A stretch of DNA of 64,000 nt from Brachybacterium phenoliresistens (GTDB taxonomy: Bacteria > Actinomycetota > Actinomycetes > Actinomycetales > Dermabacteraceae), in contig NZ_KK070002.1 in NCBI RefSeq assembly GCF_000576425.1, positions 1 through 64,000 of the forward strand, given 5' to 3'. The position numbers were made by a program, and so were the translations under genes. Below, in pieces: positions 6,829 to 16,373 of the stretch. How positions within the stretch are numbered: position 1 is the first letter of the stretch; each line of letters begins with the position of its first letter. A model generated the notes under the pieces. It was not told the DNA's origin. It saw only the letters and a program-made list of their open reading frames with translations, and searched no databases.

Positions 6829-9800
6829 ATGTCCGCAATGTCGCGGCCCCGCCGCAGAGCTTTCCTCGCCGCCACAGCCCTGGCCGGGCTGGGGATCGCC
6901 GGAACCCGGATTCCCGCCCGCGCGGAGATCACGATCACCGATTCCGACGTGATCTTCCACGAGTTCACGAGCGACGCCGGGTTCGCCCATCCCGGGATCT
7001 CGCTCACCGCGGACGCGCTGCGGAACCTGCGCACCCAGGTCGCCGCGGGCGCCGAGCCCTGGCACAGCTACGCCTCCCAGCTGGCGCAGTCCTCCCGCGC
7101 CGGGCTCACCACGGCGCCGCGCAACCGGGACGGGGCCGATCCGGGCCGACCGCGCACCACCGTCTTCGCCAGCCGCGGCACCAACTCGCTGTTCATCGAG
7201 GATGCGCTGATCGCCTACACCCAGGCGGTCATGTTCGTGATCACCGGGGAGCCCCGGCACCGCGCGAACGCGATGGAGATCATCGGCCTGTGGGCGCAGA
7301 TGGACCCCTCCGCCTTCGGGACCTTCCCCGATGCGCACATCCACACCGGGGTGCCGATGCAGCGCATGGCCACCGCCGCGGAGCTGCTGCGCTGCACCAG
7401 CGCGGCCGACGGCACCGCCGAATGGACCGCGCCGCTGCACGAGGAGTTCGGGGAGAACCTGGTCCGGCCGGTCATCGAGACGTTCCAGAGCAGCAACGAC
7501 CACTTCATGAACCAGCACACGTACCCGCTGCTGGGCGCCATGGCGGGCGCGATCCTGCTGGACGACCGCGGGCTGTACGAGCGCAGCGTCGAGTGGGCCA
7601 CCGTCAACGCGACGGCGAAGGACCAGGGCTTCAACGGGGCGGTCGCGCGGCTGTTCCGCTGGGTGGATCGCGACGACCTCACCGGGGAACCGCTGGCGCA
7701 GGGCCGGGTCCAGCACGTCGAGATGGGCCGCGACCAGGCCCACGGCTGCGGGGACCTCAACAACGCCTGGGAGCTCGCGCGGATGATGATGGCGCAGGGC
7801 ACCCGCGTGGACCCGGTGGCCGGGACCGTCTCGGAGGCGGCCGATGCGGTGGGGCCCTACGAGTTCGGCGACGACCGGATCCTGGCGGCGGCGGACTACT
7901 TCTGGTCCTTCATGCTCGGCCATGATCCGGAATGGACGCCCGTGGCCTATGCGATCAGCCCCGACGGAACGATCCGGGACACGTACCGGCGCATCTCCCC
8001 CAGCTATCGCGGACGGTTCCTCACCGCGAATTTCTGGGATCTCGTGACCTATTACCGATATGAGCGCGGCGAGGAGCTCTCCACGAAGGCGCCGCATCTG
8101 GACGCGGCGTTCCGGATGCGTTTCGAGGATCGATTCCATTACCGGGGCGGCCTCACGAGCGCCTGGGAGAACGTCGACGGGGGCGGCGACTTCTGGCTGC
8201 ACATCCCCGCCGCCGCCGCGGCCGATGGCGCGTCCCTGCTCCCCCGGCCCACGCCGGGCGCCGCCGAGATCCATCTGGCCGACCGCTGCACGGTCCTGGC
8301 CGGGGACGTCGACATCGCCCGCCCGAGCGCCGAGGCGCCGCACCTGAGCATCCACGCCGGGCGGGAGCCGTCGCGGGTCGCCGTGCTCAGCGCCTCCAGC
8401 CCGCAGGACCTCGTGGCGCTGCGGGTGCGCACGGACGGGACCGCCCTGCTGCGCGTCCTCCCCGGCGACCGGGCGGTGCCCCTGCCCGACACCGACGGGC
8501 AGTGGCGCATGGTCGCCCTGTCCGGCGGGTTCGCGGACCATCAGGAGCTCGAGGTGACGGCGACCGGCCGCGTGCAGGTCGACATCGGCCCCCTGCGCAC
8601 CGATGCGGCCACGACGCTGACGCCGCCGGTGATCCCGGCCGATGCGCCGCGCCGCGTGATCGGCGTGGCCGGGGTGCCGCTGCGCATCGACCCGGGCATC
8701 CAGGGCTCGGGCGGGCAGCTGGTGCATGCCGCCGCCTTCCTGCCGTCCTGGGCGCGGATCGACCCGGCGACCGGGGTGATCAGCGGGGACCGCCCCCGGC
8801 CCGACAGCGGCGGTCTCACCTCCGTCATCGTGCAGGCCGAGGACGGCACGTCCGCGGTCGCCGGAACGCTGGAGATCGGCGTGGGCGCGAACCGGCGGGC
8901 CGCGCTGGAGCTCGCCGCCACCGGCCACGACCCGCAGGCCGACTACGTCTCCTGGAGCCTCGCGGCCTGGCAGGCCCGGGTCGACGCCGCCGAGGAGGCT
9001 CTCGGCTCGGCGGACGATGCGGACTTCGCAGTCCTGCTCGCCGACGTGGTGGCGGCCACCGCCGCGCTGGAGCTGCTCTCCCCGCGCCTCGAGGACGGAT
9101 CCCTGGACTACGCGGGCCTGGTCACCGCCTCGACGCTGGGGATGCCGCCCACGGCGATGACCGACGGCGACCCCGGCACCTTCGCCTGGTACGGGATGGC
9201 GCAGGACCTCACCCACACGATCGAGTTCGGGCCGGACTTCGCGGTGCGGGCCGAGGCGTTCTCGCTGCAGTCCAACATCTTCGCGGACCGCCTGGCGACG
9301 TCGATCGTCCTGGGCTCCCCGGACGGCGCCACCTGGACGCGGCTGACCCCCGGGGCGGCCGAGCTCACCCAGGACCTGCAGCGCCTGGAGGTCGACCCCG
9401 CCCTGCGCGGCACCGCGTTCACCGCGCTGCGCATCCATCTCACCGACCCGCAGCCCGATGTCCTGTACGGGATCGTCCGCAACCTCATGGAGATCGCGGA
9501 GCTGCGCATCCACGGCGAGCGCGTGGAGACCGGCAATGTCTTCGAGACCATCGCCCTGAGCAGCGAGGATGCCCTCGCCGGGAAGGTCCGGGCGGGCGAT
9601 GTCGTGCGCTGCGAGGTCCGCTCGAGGGTGCCGCTCGCCGCGCTGGACGTCCGCCTCCACGGCGCCGAGGCCGAGGTCGAGCTCGATGCCGACGGGCTCG
9701 GCGCCGTGGCCACCGCGGTCATCGGCGATGCCGGCGGCGGGCGGGTCTCCCTCGAGGTCACCGGCACCCGGGAGGACGGGACCGCCACGCCCACGCTCCG

Positions 9801-10290
9801 GAGCACGACCGACGGATCCTCCCTCCAGGTGGGCGGGGCGGCCGAGCGGCAGCTGCGCCTCGGCGAGGACGCCTCGATCGTCGCCTCGGCGCCGCAGTGG
9901 CCCGGCGGCGGGCTGGACGAGACCGCCGTCGCCGCGCTCGTGCACGACCGCGATCCCGAGACCTTCGCGGATCTCACCCAGGGGGCCGGGGCGTTCTTCC
10001 GCATCGACCTGGAGGCCGGGGCGCGATGCGTCCCCGAGGAGATCTGGATGCTGCCGCGCGCGTCCCATCCGCAGCGTCTGGACGGGACGCGCCTGCAGGG
10101 ATCCGCCGACGGGCAGACCTGGCAGGACCTCACGGACCCGGTGGCCGGCGCCCGCGCCGGGACCTGGTCCTCGCTGCGGGGCGAGGAGATCCTCTCCGCG
10201 CAGGCCTGGCCCCACCTGCGCCTGATCAACGACACCGGCTGGAACGGGAACCTCGCCGAGCTCGAGATCTACGGGCAGGTGCAGCGATGA
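6829..10290 (+). CDS. Secreted alginate-lyase-family multidomain protein
   Basis: A 1153-residue exported protein. RPRRRAFLAATALAGLG at the N-terminus is a Tat-like signal. Residues ~45-420 resemble the Alginate_lyase (PF05426) alpha/alpha-toroid: HPGISLTADALRNLRTQVAAG near the start and SSNDHFMNQHTYPLLG around 222-237, with candidate catalytic Asn/His residues. Downstream are a putative Ig-like (He_PIG) segment at ~610-685 (GVISGDRP), a helical FIVAR-like stretch at ~690-755, and two F5/8-type discoidin-like domains at ~763-897 and ~1018-1150. ATG 6829 follows AGGAG by 7 nt. The next gene overlaps by 4 nt. The domain set says extracellular uronic-acid polysaccharide breakdown with binding modules; the exact substrate cannot be read from the sequence. 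Confidence 0.8.
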   Translation: MSAMSRPRRRAFLAATALAGLGIAGTRIPARAEITITDSDVIFHEFTSDAGFAHPGISLTADALRNLRTQVAAGAEPWHSYASQLAQSSRAGLTTAPRNRDGADPGRPRTTVFASRGTNSLFIEDALIAYTQAVMFVITGEPRHRANAMEIIGLWAQMDPSAFGTFPDAHIHTGVPMQRMATAAELLRCTSAADGTAEWTAPLHEEFGENLVRPVIETFQSSNDHFMNQHTYPLLGAMAGAILLDDRGLYERSVEWATVNATAKDQGFNGAVARLFRWVDRDDLTGEPLAQGRVQHVEMGRDQAHGCGDLNNAWELARMMMAQGTRVDPVAGTVSEAADAVGPYEFGDDRILAAADYFWSFMLGHDPEWTPVAYAISPDGTIRDTYRRISPSYRGRFLTANFWDLVTYYRYERGEELSTKAPHLDAAFRMRFEDRFHYRGGLTSAWENVDGGGDFWLHIPAAAAADGASLLPRPTPGAAEIHLADRCTVLAGDVDIARPSAEAPHLSIHAGREPSRVAVLSASSPQDLVALRVRTDGTALLRVLPGDRAVPLPDTDGQWRMVALSGGFADHQELEVTATGRVQVDIGPLRTDAATTLTPPVIPADAPRRVIGVAGVPLRIDPGIQGSGGQLVHAAAFLPSWARIDPATGVISGDRPRPDSGGLTSVIVQAEDGTSAVAGTLEIGVGANRRAALELAATGHDPQADYVSWSLAAWQARVDAAEEALGSADDADFAVLLADVVAATAALELLSPRLEDGSLDYAGLVTASTLGMPPTAMTDGDPGTFAWYGMAQDLTHTIEFGPDFAVRAEAFSLQSNIFADRLATSIVLGSPDGATWTRLTPGAAELTQDLQRLEVDPALRGTAFTALRIHLTDPQPDVLYGIVRNLMEIAELRIHGERVETGNVFETIALSSEDALAGKVRAGDVVRCEVRSRVPLAALDVRLHGAEAEVELDADGLGAVATAVIGDAGGGRVSLEVTGTREDGTATPTLRSTTDGSSLQVGGAAERQLRLGEDASIVASAPQWPGGGLDETAVAALVHDRDPETFADLTQGAGAFFRIDLEAGARCVPEEIWMLPRASHPQRLDGTRLQGSADGQTWQDLTDPVAGARAGTWSSLRGEEILSAQAWPHLRLINDTGWNGNLAELEIYGQVQR

Positions 10291-11351
10291 CCCGCCCCGG
10301 GGGCCTGCTGACCCTGAGCCCGCCGCATCTGGCCGATGCCCTCTTCGGGCCCTCCCAGTCGGAGCGCCTGCACCGTCTGCTGCGCATCGGCCCGCCCGGG
10401 GTGGTCACCGACTTCGCGGCGATCGCCCCGGAGGTCCTCGCCCCGGTGCGCGTGCTGCTGACGGGCTGGAACCCGCCGCGGATCGACGAGGCCGTGCTCG
10501 CCCGGATGCCCGCGCTCGAGATCGTCTCCCACATGGGCGGGGCCCACCCGGACGCGCCGCTGCTGCGGGCGCGCGGGATCCGGACGATCGGCCAGAACCG
10601 CCGCAACGCGATCCCCACCGCGGAGTACGCCGCGAGCATGATCGTGCTGGCGAACAAGCAGGCCTTCCGCTCCTCCCGCCTCTATCGCCGCGAGCAGAGG
10701 TATCTCGACCGGGAGCTGCACTTCCCGGACTCCGGCAACCACGAGGCGCGGGTGGGGATCATCGGCGCCGGCGCGGTGGGACGCCACGTGATCGGCCTGC
10801 TCGCGCGCCACGACCTGGAGATCCTCGTGCACGATCCGATGCTGGCGGAGGACGAGGCCGCCATCCTGGGCGTGCGCCGCGCCGGCCTGGAGGAGATCTT
10901 CGCGAGCTGCCACGTCGTGTCCCTGCACGCCGCGGCGACGGCGGCGACCGCGGGCATGGTCGGCCGCGCCCAGCTGCGGGCGATGCCCGACGGCGCGACC
11001 CTCGTCAACACGGCCCGGGGCCAGCTCGTGGACCAGGAGGCGCTGCTCGAGGAGCTCGCCACCGGCCGCATCGACGCGATCCTCGACGTCAGCGAGCCGG
11101 ACGTCCTCCCGCCCGGCCATCCCCTGTACTCGCTCGCCAACGTCCATCTCACCCCGCACATCGCGGGGTCGATGGGCCGCGAGCTGCACCGCCTGGCCGA
11201 TGCCGCCCTCGATGCCGTCGAGGAGCATCTGGCGCCCGCGGCATCGGCCCCGGCATCAGCCCCGGCGCCGGCATCGGCCCCGGAACAGGCATCGGCGCCG
11301 TCATCGACCCCGGCGACGGAGGCGGCCCCCGCACCGGCCCCTCGGCCCTGA
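10287..11351 (+). CDS. D-isomer-specific 2-hydroxyacid dehydrogenase
   Basis: A 354-residue NAD(P)-dependent oxidoreductase. The Rossmann motif is GIIGAGAVGRHV (~156), and the catalytic set is visible as the Arg in NTARGQLVD (~234), the Glu in DVSEPD (~270) and the His in LTPHIAG (~290). The last ~40 residues are an Ala/Pro/Ser-only tail (ASAPASAPAP-type) absent from the family. The start overlaps the preceding stop (ATGA). Reduction or oxidation of a hydroxyacid derived from the lyase product is the likely role; such enzymes often act on uronate-derived keto acids, but this is inference. Confidence 0.85.
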   Translation: MTRPGGLLTLSPPHLADALFGPSQSERLHRLLRIGPPGVVTDFAAIAPEVLAPVRVLLTGWNPPRIDEAVLARMPALEIVSHMGGAHPDAPLLRARGIRTIGQNRRNAIPTAEYAASMIVLANKQAFRSSRLYRREQRYLDRELHFPDSGNHEARVGIIGAGAVGRHVIGLLARHDLEILVHDPMLAEDEAAILGVRRAGLEEIFASCHVVSLHAAATAATAGMVGRAQLRAMPDGATLVNTARGQLVDQEALLEELATGRIDAILDVSEPDVLPPGHPLYSLANVHLTPHIAGSMGRELHRLADAALDAVEEHLAPAASAPASAPAPASAPEQASAPSSTPATEAAPAPAPRP

Positions 11352-11421
11352 CCACAGCCGCCGGCCGATCCCCTCGGCCCGGCACCCCACCATGCAGGAC
11401 GACACGAAGGAGTGCACCACC

Positions 11422-13071
11422 ATGGCAACCACGAGACGCAGCTTCCTGACCGGAGCCTTCGGCGCGGGGGCCCTCGCCCTCGGCGCGACCGGCTGCTCGG
11501 CGATCTCCGGCGAGGGCGGGGCCGCCGCTCCCGTCGGCAGCGACGGCAGCGGCTCCGCCCCGGCGCAGCTGCCCACCACCCTCGAGGCCGCCCCGCCCGA
11601 GGTCGAGGCGTTCCATCTCGCCGAGAACCCGGGCATGTCCGAGTCCTTCGCCCCGAGCGTGGATCGCGCCCCCGGCGACGGCAGCCTGACCATCTCCGTC
11701 TTCCAGTTCATCTGGGGCACGCCGCCGGTGGACCGCGAGAAGAACCCCTACTGGCAGGAGCTGGAGCAGCGCCTGGGCGTCACCTACGACCCCCAGTTCG
11801 TGCCCGCCGCCACCTACGACGCCAAGTTCTCGACCATGCTCGCCTCCGGGGACATCCCGGACCTGGTGTTCGTCAACGACCAGAGCGCCGTGCACCTGCA
11901 GGCGATCCGGGAGGGCGCCTTCGCGGACCTGTCCGAGACCCTCGGCGGGGACGGCATCTCCCGCTGGCCGAACCTCGCCGCCCGCTCGCAGGACGTGTGG
12001 CGCTCCTCCCTCAAGGACGGCCGGATCTTCCAGCTGCCCTCGATCGTCTGGCCCATCACCAACCTCGCGGTGATGCGCCGGGACGTCCTGGAGAGCACCA
12101 GCATCGGCCCGGAGCCGCAGGATGCCGACCAGCTGATGAAGGCCCTGATCGAGGCGAAGGGCACGACCCACGAGGGGCAGCAGGTCTACGGCTTCACCAA
12201 GATCGACCGGCCGATGTTCACCTCGCTGTTCCGCGTCGGCGCGGAGTGGCAGCGCGACGCATCCGGGGACCTGGTGCACATGAGCCAGACCGCGAACTAC
12301 CGCGAGATGCTCACGTGGCTCGCCGCGGCCTGGAAGGACGGCGTGTTCGACCCCAATGCCCTCACCCCCGCCGCGGACAGCACCACCTGGCGCTCGGCCG
12401 TGGCCTGGGAGGCCGTCTCCAACGCCTTCGCCGGCCCCCTGTTCGCCGACACCGCCCGGGACCATCCCGGGGCGCAGCTGGACTACCTGCCGCTGCCCGG
12501 ATTCGACGGCACCGCCCCGCTGTTCATCCGCAACGTGCCCTACGGCCGCTCCACGTCGATCTCCGCCGCCGCGGCCCAGGACGAGGAGCGCCTGACCGCG
12601 ATCCTCGACGTCATGGACTACCTCTCCGCCCCCTGGGGCAGCGAGGAGTTCCAGTTCGTGCGCCACGGCATCGAGGGCCGGCACTGGGAGCTCGGCGAGG
12701 GCGGCCAGGTGCTGGGCATCGAGGAGCACGCCGCCGAGCTCGGGGTGCAGTACGTGGCCGTCGACTCGGGCTCCAACCCTTACCGCGGCCATCCGAGCGC
12801 CGCGGGCCTCGCCGAGCGGTTCTCCGCCGTCATGGAGTCCAACGCCGCGAACTCGCAGCCCCGCCTGCTCGAGGGCTACGAGTCGGCCTCGGCGACGTTC
12901 GTGACCAAGGGCGCCCAGCTCAAGCAGTCCCTGGAGGACTTCGAGAACGGCGTGATCACCGGGCGCGAGAGCGTCGACGACCTGGACGCCTTCGTCCAGA
13001 GCTACCTCGGCGCGGGCGGGGAGCAGGTGCGCAGCGAGTACGAGGCGGTGCTGAAGGCGGAAGGGCTGTGA
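11422..13071 (+). CDS. CUT1 ABC transporter sugar-binding lipoprotein (LplA/LipO type)
   Basis: A 549-residue lipoprotein that should capture oligosaccharides outside the membrane. RRSFLTGAFGAGALALGATGC carries a twin-arginine-like start and a lipobox with the acylated Cys at ~26, followed by a Gly/Ala/Ser linker. The length and the motif NPYWQELEQRLGV fit the large solute-binding proteins that pair with LplB and LplC permeases, which follow directly. GAAGGAG lies 10 nt before the ATG. The stop overlaps the next start (GTGA). No ATPase gene is present in this operon. Confidence 0.88.
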   Translation: MATTRRSFLTGAFGAGALALGATGCSAISGEGGAAAPVGSDGSGSAPAQLPTTLEAAPPEVEAFHLAENPGMSESFAPSVDRAPGDGSLTISVFQFIWGTPPVDREKNPYWQELEQRLGVTYDPQFVPAATYDAKFSTMLASGDIPDLVFVNDQSAVHLQAIREGAFADLSETLGGDGISRWPNLAARSQDVWRSSLKDGRIFQLPSIVWPITNLAVMRRDVLESTSIGPEPQDADQLMKALIEAKGTTHEGQQVYGFTKIDRPMFTSLFRVGAEWQRDASGDLVHMSQTANYREMLTWLAAAWKDGVFDPNALTPAADSTTWRSAVAWEAVSNAFAGPLFADTARDHPGAQLDYLPLPGFDGTAPLFIRNVPYGRSTSISAAAAQDEERLTAILDVMDYLSAPWGSEEFQFVRHGIEGRHWELGEGGQVLGIEEHAAELGVQYVAVDSGSNPYRGHPSAAGLAERFSAVMESNAANSQPRLLEGYESASATFVTKGAQLKQSLEDFENGVITGRESVDDLDAFVQSYLGAGGEQVRSEYEAVLKAEGL

Positions 13072-14189
13072 GCACCGACGTCCATGCCGCGGGGCGGACC
13101 GGGCCCCGCGGTCAGGCCGGCTCCGGTGCGGCTGTCGGCGGTCAGGCTCACGGCGGTCCGGCCGCCAGTGGCGCGGTCGCCGGCGGGCCGGCCGACGGGG
13201 GCGCGGCCGTCGGCGGCGCGGCCGGCGCGAGGCCGGAGGGGGCCGCATCGGCCCCGCGCCCGGGCTCGGGGACGGCCGCCCCGCGGCGACGGCCGCTGCG
13301 CGAGCGCATGCGGCGCGAGCGGGCGATGTACGCCTTCATCGTGCCCGGCCTGCTGTTCTTCCTGGTGTTCGCGTACCTCCCGATGCTCGGGAACGTCGTC
13401 GCCTTCCAGGACTTCTCCCCGTTCCGCGGGATCGCCGGCAGCGCATGGGTGGGCCTGGACAACTTCACCGCCCTGGCGACCGACCCGGAGGTGCGCCGCG
13501 CCTTCGTCAACACGATCGTCATCGCCACCCTCCAGCTGATCTTCGCCTTCCCCGCGCCGATCCTGCTGGCGCTGCTGCTGAACAGCCTCCTGTCCGAGAC
13601 CGTGCGGCGGTTCGTGCAGACCATCGTGTACCTCCCGCACTTCCTGTCCTGGGTGATCGTCATCGCCATCTGGACGCAGGTGGTCGGCGGGGACTCCCTG
13701 GCGACCTCGCTGCTGTCCCTGGTGGGCGTGGAGGGCTTCAACGCCATGGGCGAGGCGGAGACCTTCAAGATCCTCGTGGTCCTCCAGTCCATGTGGAAGG
13801 ACGTCGGCTGGGGCACGATCATCTTCTTCGCCGCCATCGCCGGGATCCCCCGCGAGCTCTACGAGGCGGCCGCGGTGGACGGCGCCGGCGGCTGGCGCCG
13901 CACCTGGAGCATCACCCTTCCCGGCATCACCCCGGTGATCACCCTGCTGCTGATCCTCAACCTCGGCGGCTTCCTCACCGTCGGCTTCGAGCAGATGCTG
14001 CTGCAGCAGCCCGCCGTCGGGGCCGATGCCGCGCAGGTCCTGGACACCTTCGTGTACTTCCGGGGCGTCGCGGGAGGCCAGTGGGGCATCGCCGCCGCCG
14101 CCGGGATCGTCAAGGGCATCGTCGCCACCGTGATGGTGCTGGCCGCCAACCGCATCGCCAAGAAGCTCGGAAGCCAAGGAGTGTTCTGA
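13068..14189 (+). CDS. CUT1 ABC transporter permease (LplB type)
   Basis: A 373-residue inner-membrane permease with about six transmembrane segments starting at MYAFIVPGLLFFLVFAYLP (~84) and the EAA loop EAAAVDGAGGWRRTWSITLP for contact with the ATPase. The first ~75 residues are an unusual Gly/Ala-rich extension made of GG/VGG/AGG units; the GTG start is chosen because it overlaps the binding-protein stop codon (GTGA), but a later start such as the ATG at 13309 would give a normal-length family member. The next permease starts 1 nt before the stop ends. Confidence 0.88.
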   Translation: MSTDVHAAGRTGPRGQAGSGAAVGGQAHGGPAASGAVAGGPADGGAAVGGAAGARPEGAASAPRPGSGTAAPRRRPLRERMRRERAMYAFIVPGLLFFLVFAYLPMLGNVVAFQDFSPFRGIAGSAWVGLDNFTALATDPEVRRAFVNTIVIATLQLIFAFPAPILLALLLNSLLSETVRRFVQTIVYLPHFLSWVIVIAIWTQVVGGDSLATSLLSLVGVEGFNAMGEAETFKILVVLQSMWKDVGWGTIIFFAAIAGIPRELYEAAAVDGAGGWRRTWSITLPGITPVITLLLILNLGGFLTVGFEQMLLQQPAVGADAAQVLDTFVYFRGVAGGQWGIAAAAGIVKGIVATVMVLAANRIAKKLGSQGVF

Positions 14190-15145
14190 TGGCCGCACCG
14201 ACCCTGTCCTCCCCCGCCGGCCGGGCCCGGCCGCACCGTCCCGCGCCGTCCCGCGGCCGCTCGCGCGGCACCGGCCGCGCCCCCTGGGAGCACGAGACCC
14301 CGCCGCTGGTGGCGGCGCTGAAGGCCGTCATCATCGTCGGGATCTCCCTGACCATGGTGTACCCGCTGGTGTACATCGTGATGATGAGCTTCGCCGCGCC
14401 CTCGCAGGCGCACTCGGGCACGATCCTGCCGACCGCCTTCTCCCTGGACGCCTACCGGGCGATCTTCCGCGGCGACGCGGTGCTGCAGGGCCTGGGCAAC
14501 TCGCTGTGGCTGACGGTGGTGGGCACCTCCCTGTCGATGGTCTTCACCACCACCATGGCCTGGGGCCTCACCCGCACCCGCGACGTGCCCGGAGCCCGGC
14601 TCGTGCTGCTGCTGGCGCTGGGGACGATGCTGTTCAACGCCGGGATGATCCCGCACTACCTGCTGATCCGGTCCCTGGGGCTGCTGGACTCGAGCTGGTC
14701 GCTGGTGCTGCCGGGGCTGATCTCCGCGTTCAACATGGTCGTGGTGCGGAACTTCTTCATGGGGCTGCCGCGGGATCTGCTGGACTCGGCGCGGATCGAC
14801 GGCGCCGGCGAGTGGCGGATCTTCCTGACCATCGCGCTGCCGCTGTCCAAACCGGTGCTGGCGGTGATGAGCCTGTTCTACGCCGTCGGCTGCTGGAACA
14901 TGTACTTCAACGCCATGCTCTACCTCAACGACGCCTCGAAGTGGCCGATCCAGGTCGTGCTGCAGCAGTACGTGCTGGCCGGCGTTCCGCTGCCGGGCGC
15001 CGTGGCAGCGGCCGAGGCCCCGCCGCCGGCGCTGAGCCTGAACATGGCGATCATCGTGGTGGCGACCGTGCCGATCCTCGTGGCCTACCCCTTCATCCAG
15101 AAGTACTTCCGCTCCGGAGTGCTGACCGGTGCGATCAAGGGCTGA
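14189..15145 (+). CDS. CUT1 ABC transporter permease (LplC/YtcP type)
   Basis: A 318-residue second permease of the importer. It has a basic, disordered N-terminus (~45 residues), six hydrophobic segments and the EAA motif DSARIDGAGEWRIFLTIALP (~200). The C-terminus FRSGVLTGAIKG is the standard YtcP-type ending. ATG and the preceding TGA share one base, so translation is coupled to the LplB-type gene. Together with the two genes upstream it forms a complete membrane unit apart from the ATPase. Confidence 0.9.
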   Translation: MAAPTLSSPAGRARPHRPAPSRGRSRGTGRAPWEHETPPLVAALKAVIIVGISLTMVYPLVYIVMMSFAAPSQAHSGTILPTAFSLDAYRAIFRGDAVLQGLGNSLWLTVVGTSLSMVFTTTMAWGLTRTRDVPGARLVLLLALGTMLFNAGMIPHYLLIRSLGLLDSSWSLVLPGLISAFNMVVVRNFFMGLPRDLLDSARIDGAGEWRIFLTIALPLSKPVLAVMSLFYAVGCWNMYFNAMLYLNDASKWPIQVVLQQYVLAGVPLPGAVAAAEAPPPALSLNMAIIVVATVPILVAYPFIQKYFRSGVLTGAIKG

Positions 15146-15231
15146 GCCCGGCCCCTGCCCGCCCCCTCCCCCGGCCGCGCTCCGGTACCCTTCGCTGGAC
15201 CAGCACCGCGACGGCCGGGAGGAACGGGCAG

Positions 15232-16257
15232 ATGCCGCAGAGGGTCACCATGGCGACCGTCGCCCGCCGGGCGGGGGTCTCGCCGATGACCGTCTCCAAC
15301 GTCCTCAAGGGCAAGCAGAGCGTCTCCCCCGAGCTGCGCTCCCGGGTCGAGGCCGCCGTCGCGGAGACCGGCTACCGGTTCAACGCCACCGCGCGGACGC
15401 TGCGGTCCGGGCGCAGCGGGGTGATCGGTCTGCTCGCCCCGGGCAGCACCTCGCCGTTCTCCTACTACGGCATGCTGGGCGGCCTCATCGCCCAGGAGGC
15501 GCGCCGCCACGGCCTGACCCTCGCCATGGAGTCGCCGGAGCCGGGCCGCGAGGCGGAGATCGGGGCGATCGAACGCGCCCGCGCCATGAGCTACGACGGC
15601 ATGATCGTCACGCCGCTCGCGATGGGCCCGGAGGACGGCCCCCTCCTCCCGCAGGACTTCCCCGTGGTGGTGCTGGGCGAGCGCCCCGCACCGCACGGGA
15701 CCGCCCACATCTCGCTGCCCAACCATGCCGGGGCCTTCGACGCCACCACCCACCTGCTCGAGCGCGGGGCTCGGAGGATCGCCCTGGTCAGCGGCCGTCC
15801 CGGCCCGGAGGAGAACGTCCTGACCCGCCGCGCCGACGGCTACCGGGAGGCGCTCGCGGCCTGGGGGCCGGAGGCCGGCGCGCCGGTGCTGATCGAGGTG
15901 CAGGAGCTCGGCCCGCAGGCCGGGCGGGAGGCGGTGCGGGCCGCCCTCGCGCAGGGCCGGCGCCCCGACGCGTACCTGGGCATCACCGACTCGGTGGCGC
16001 TGGGCGTGATGCGCGGGCTCGCCGATGAGGGCCTGCGCGTGCCCGAGGACGCGCTCGCGATGGGCTTCGACGGCATCCCCGAGGGCGAGTTCTCGATCCC
16101 CTCGCTCTCGACGATCCGCCCCGATCACGCATGGATCGCCCGGCGCGCGGTCGACCTGCTGCTCGAGCGGATGGGCTCCGACGCCCCGGCGCAGCTCGGC
16201 GGCCTGGAGCTGACCGCTCCGCACACCGTCCTGCCCCGGGAGTCCACCGGGCGCTGA
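15232..16257 (+). CDS. LacI-family transcriptional regulator
   Basis: A 341-residue repressor: helix-turn-helix [20 protein letters not shown] at ~6-25, hinge near 55, effector domain to the end ([30 protein letters not shown]). The ATG follows GGGAGGA by 7 nt. TACCCT at 15186-15191 could be its -10. It lies between the LplABC-type importer and the GH51 arabinofuranosidase on the same strand; the palindrome before the GH51 gene is its most likely target, which would make it an arabinose or arabino-oligosaccharide regulator. That assignment is inferred from position. Confidence 0.9.
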   Translation: MPQRVTMATVARRAGVSPMTVSNVLKGKQSVSPELRSRVEAAVAETGYRFNATARTLRSGRSGVIGLLAPGSTSPFSYYGMLGGLIAQEARRHGLTLAMESPEPGREAEIGAIERARAMSYDGMIVTPLAMGPEDGPLLPQDFPVVVLGERPAPHGTAHISLPNHAGAFDATTHLLERGARRIALVSGRPGPEENVLTRRADGYREALAAWGPEAGAPVLIEVQELGPQAGREAVRAALAQGRRPDAYLGITDSVALGVMRGLADEGLRVPEDALAMGFDGIPEGEFSIPSLSTIRPDHAWIARRAVDLLLERMGSDAPAQLGGLELTAPHTVLPRESTGR

Positions 16258-16301
16258 CGCGCCGTCGCCGCATCTCGCCCCGATCCATCGGCCGGACCCC
16301 C

Positions 16302-16330
16302 TTGACCCCGCCCGTGTATCGATACATCAT
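16302..16330 (+). promoter_or_regulatory. Promoter region and perfect palindromic operator of the GH51 gene
   Basis: TTGACC (16302-16307) is a good -35, and 16325-16330 (CATCAT) a weak -10 at 17-nt spacing. TGTATCGATACA (16315-16326) is a perfect 12-bp palindrome inside the spacer, as expected for repression by the adjacent LacI protein. Confidence 0.55.
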
Positions 16331-16373
16331 TCTGGTCGACGCCTTCCGTCCCCCTGCTCATCGAGGAGTACCC

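Noticed and set aside
6643-10215. 1190-residue open frame on the minus strand
   Set aside because: Complement of the large secreted lyase-like gene, a product of GC-rich third positions; no recognisable domain or ribosome site.
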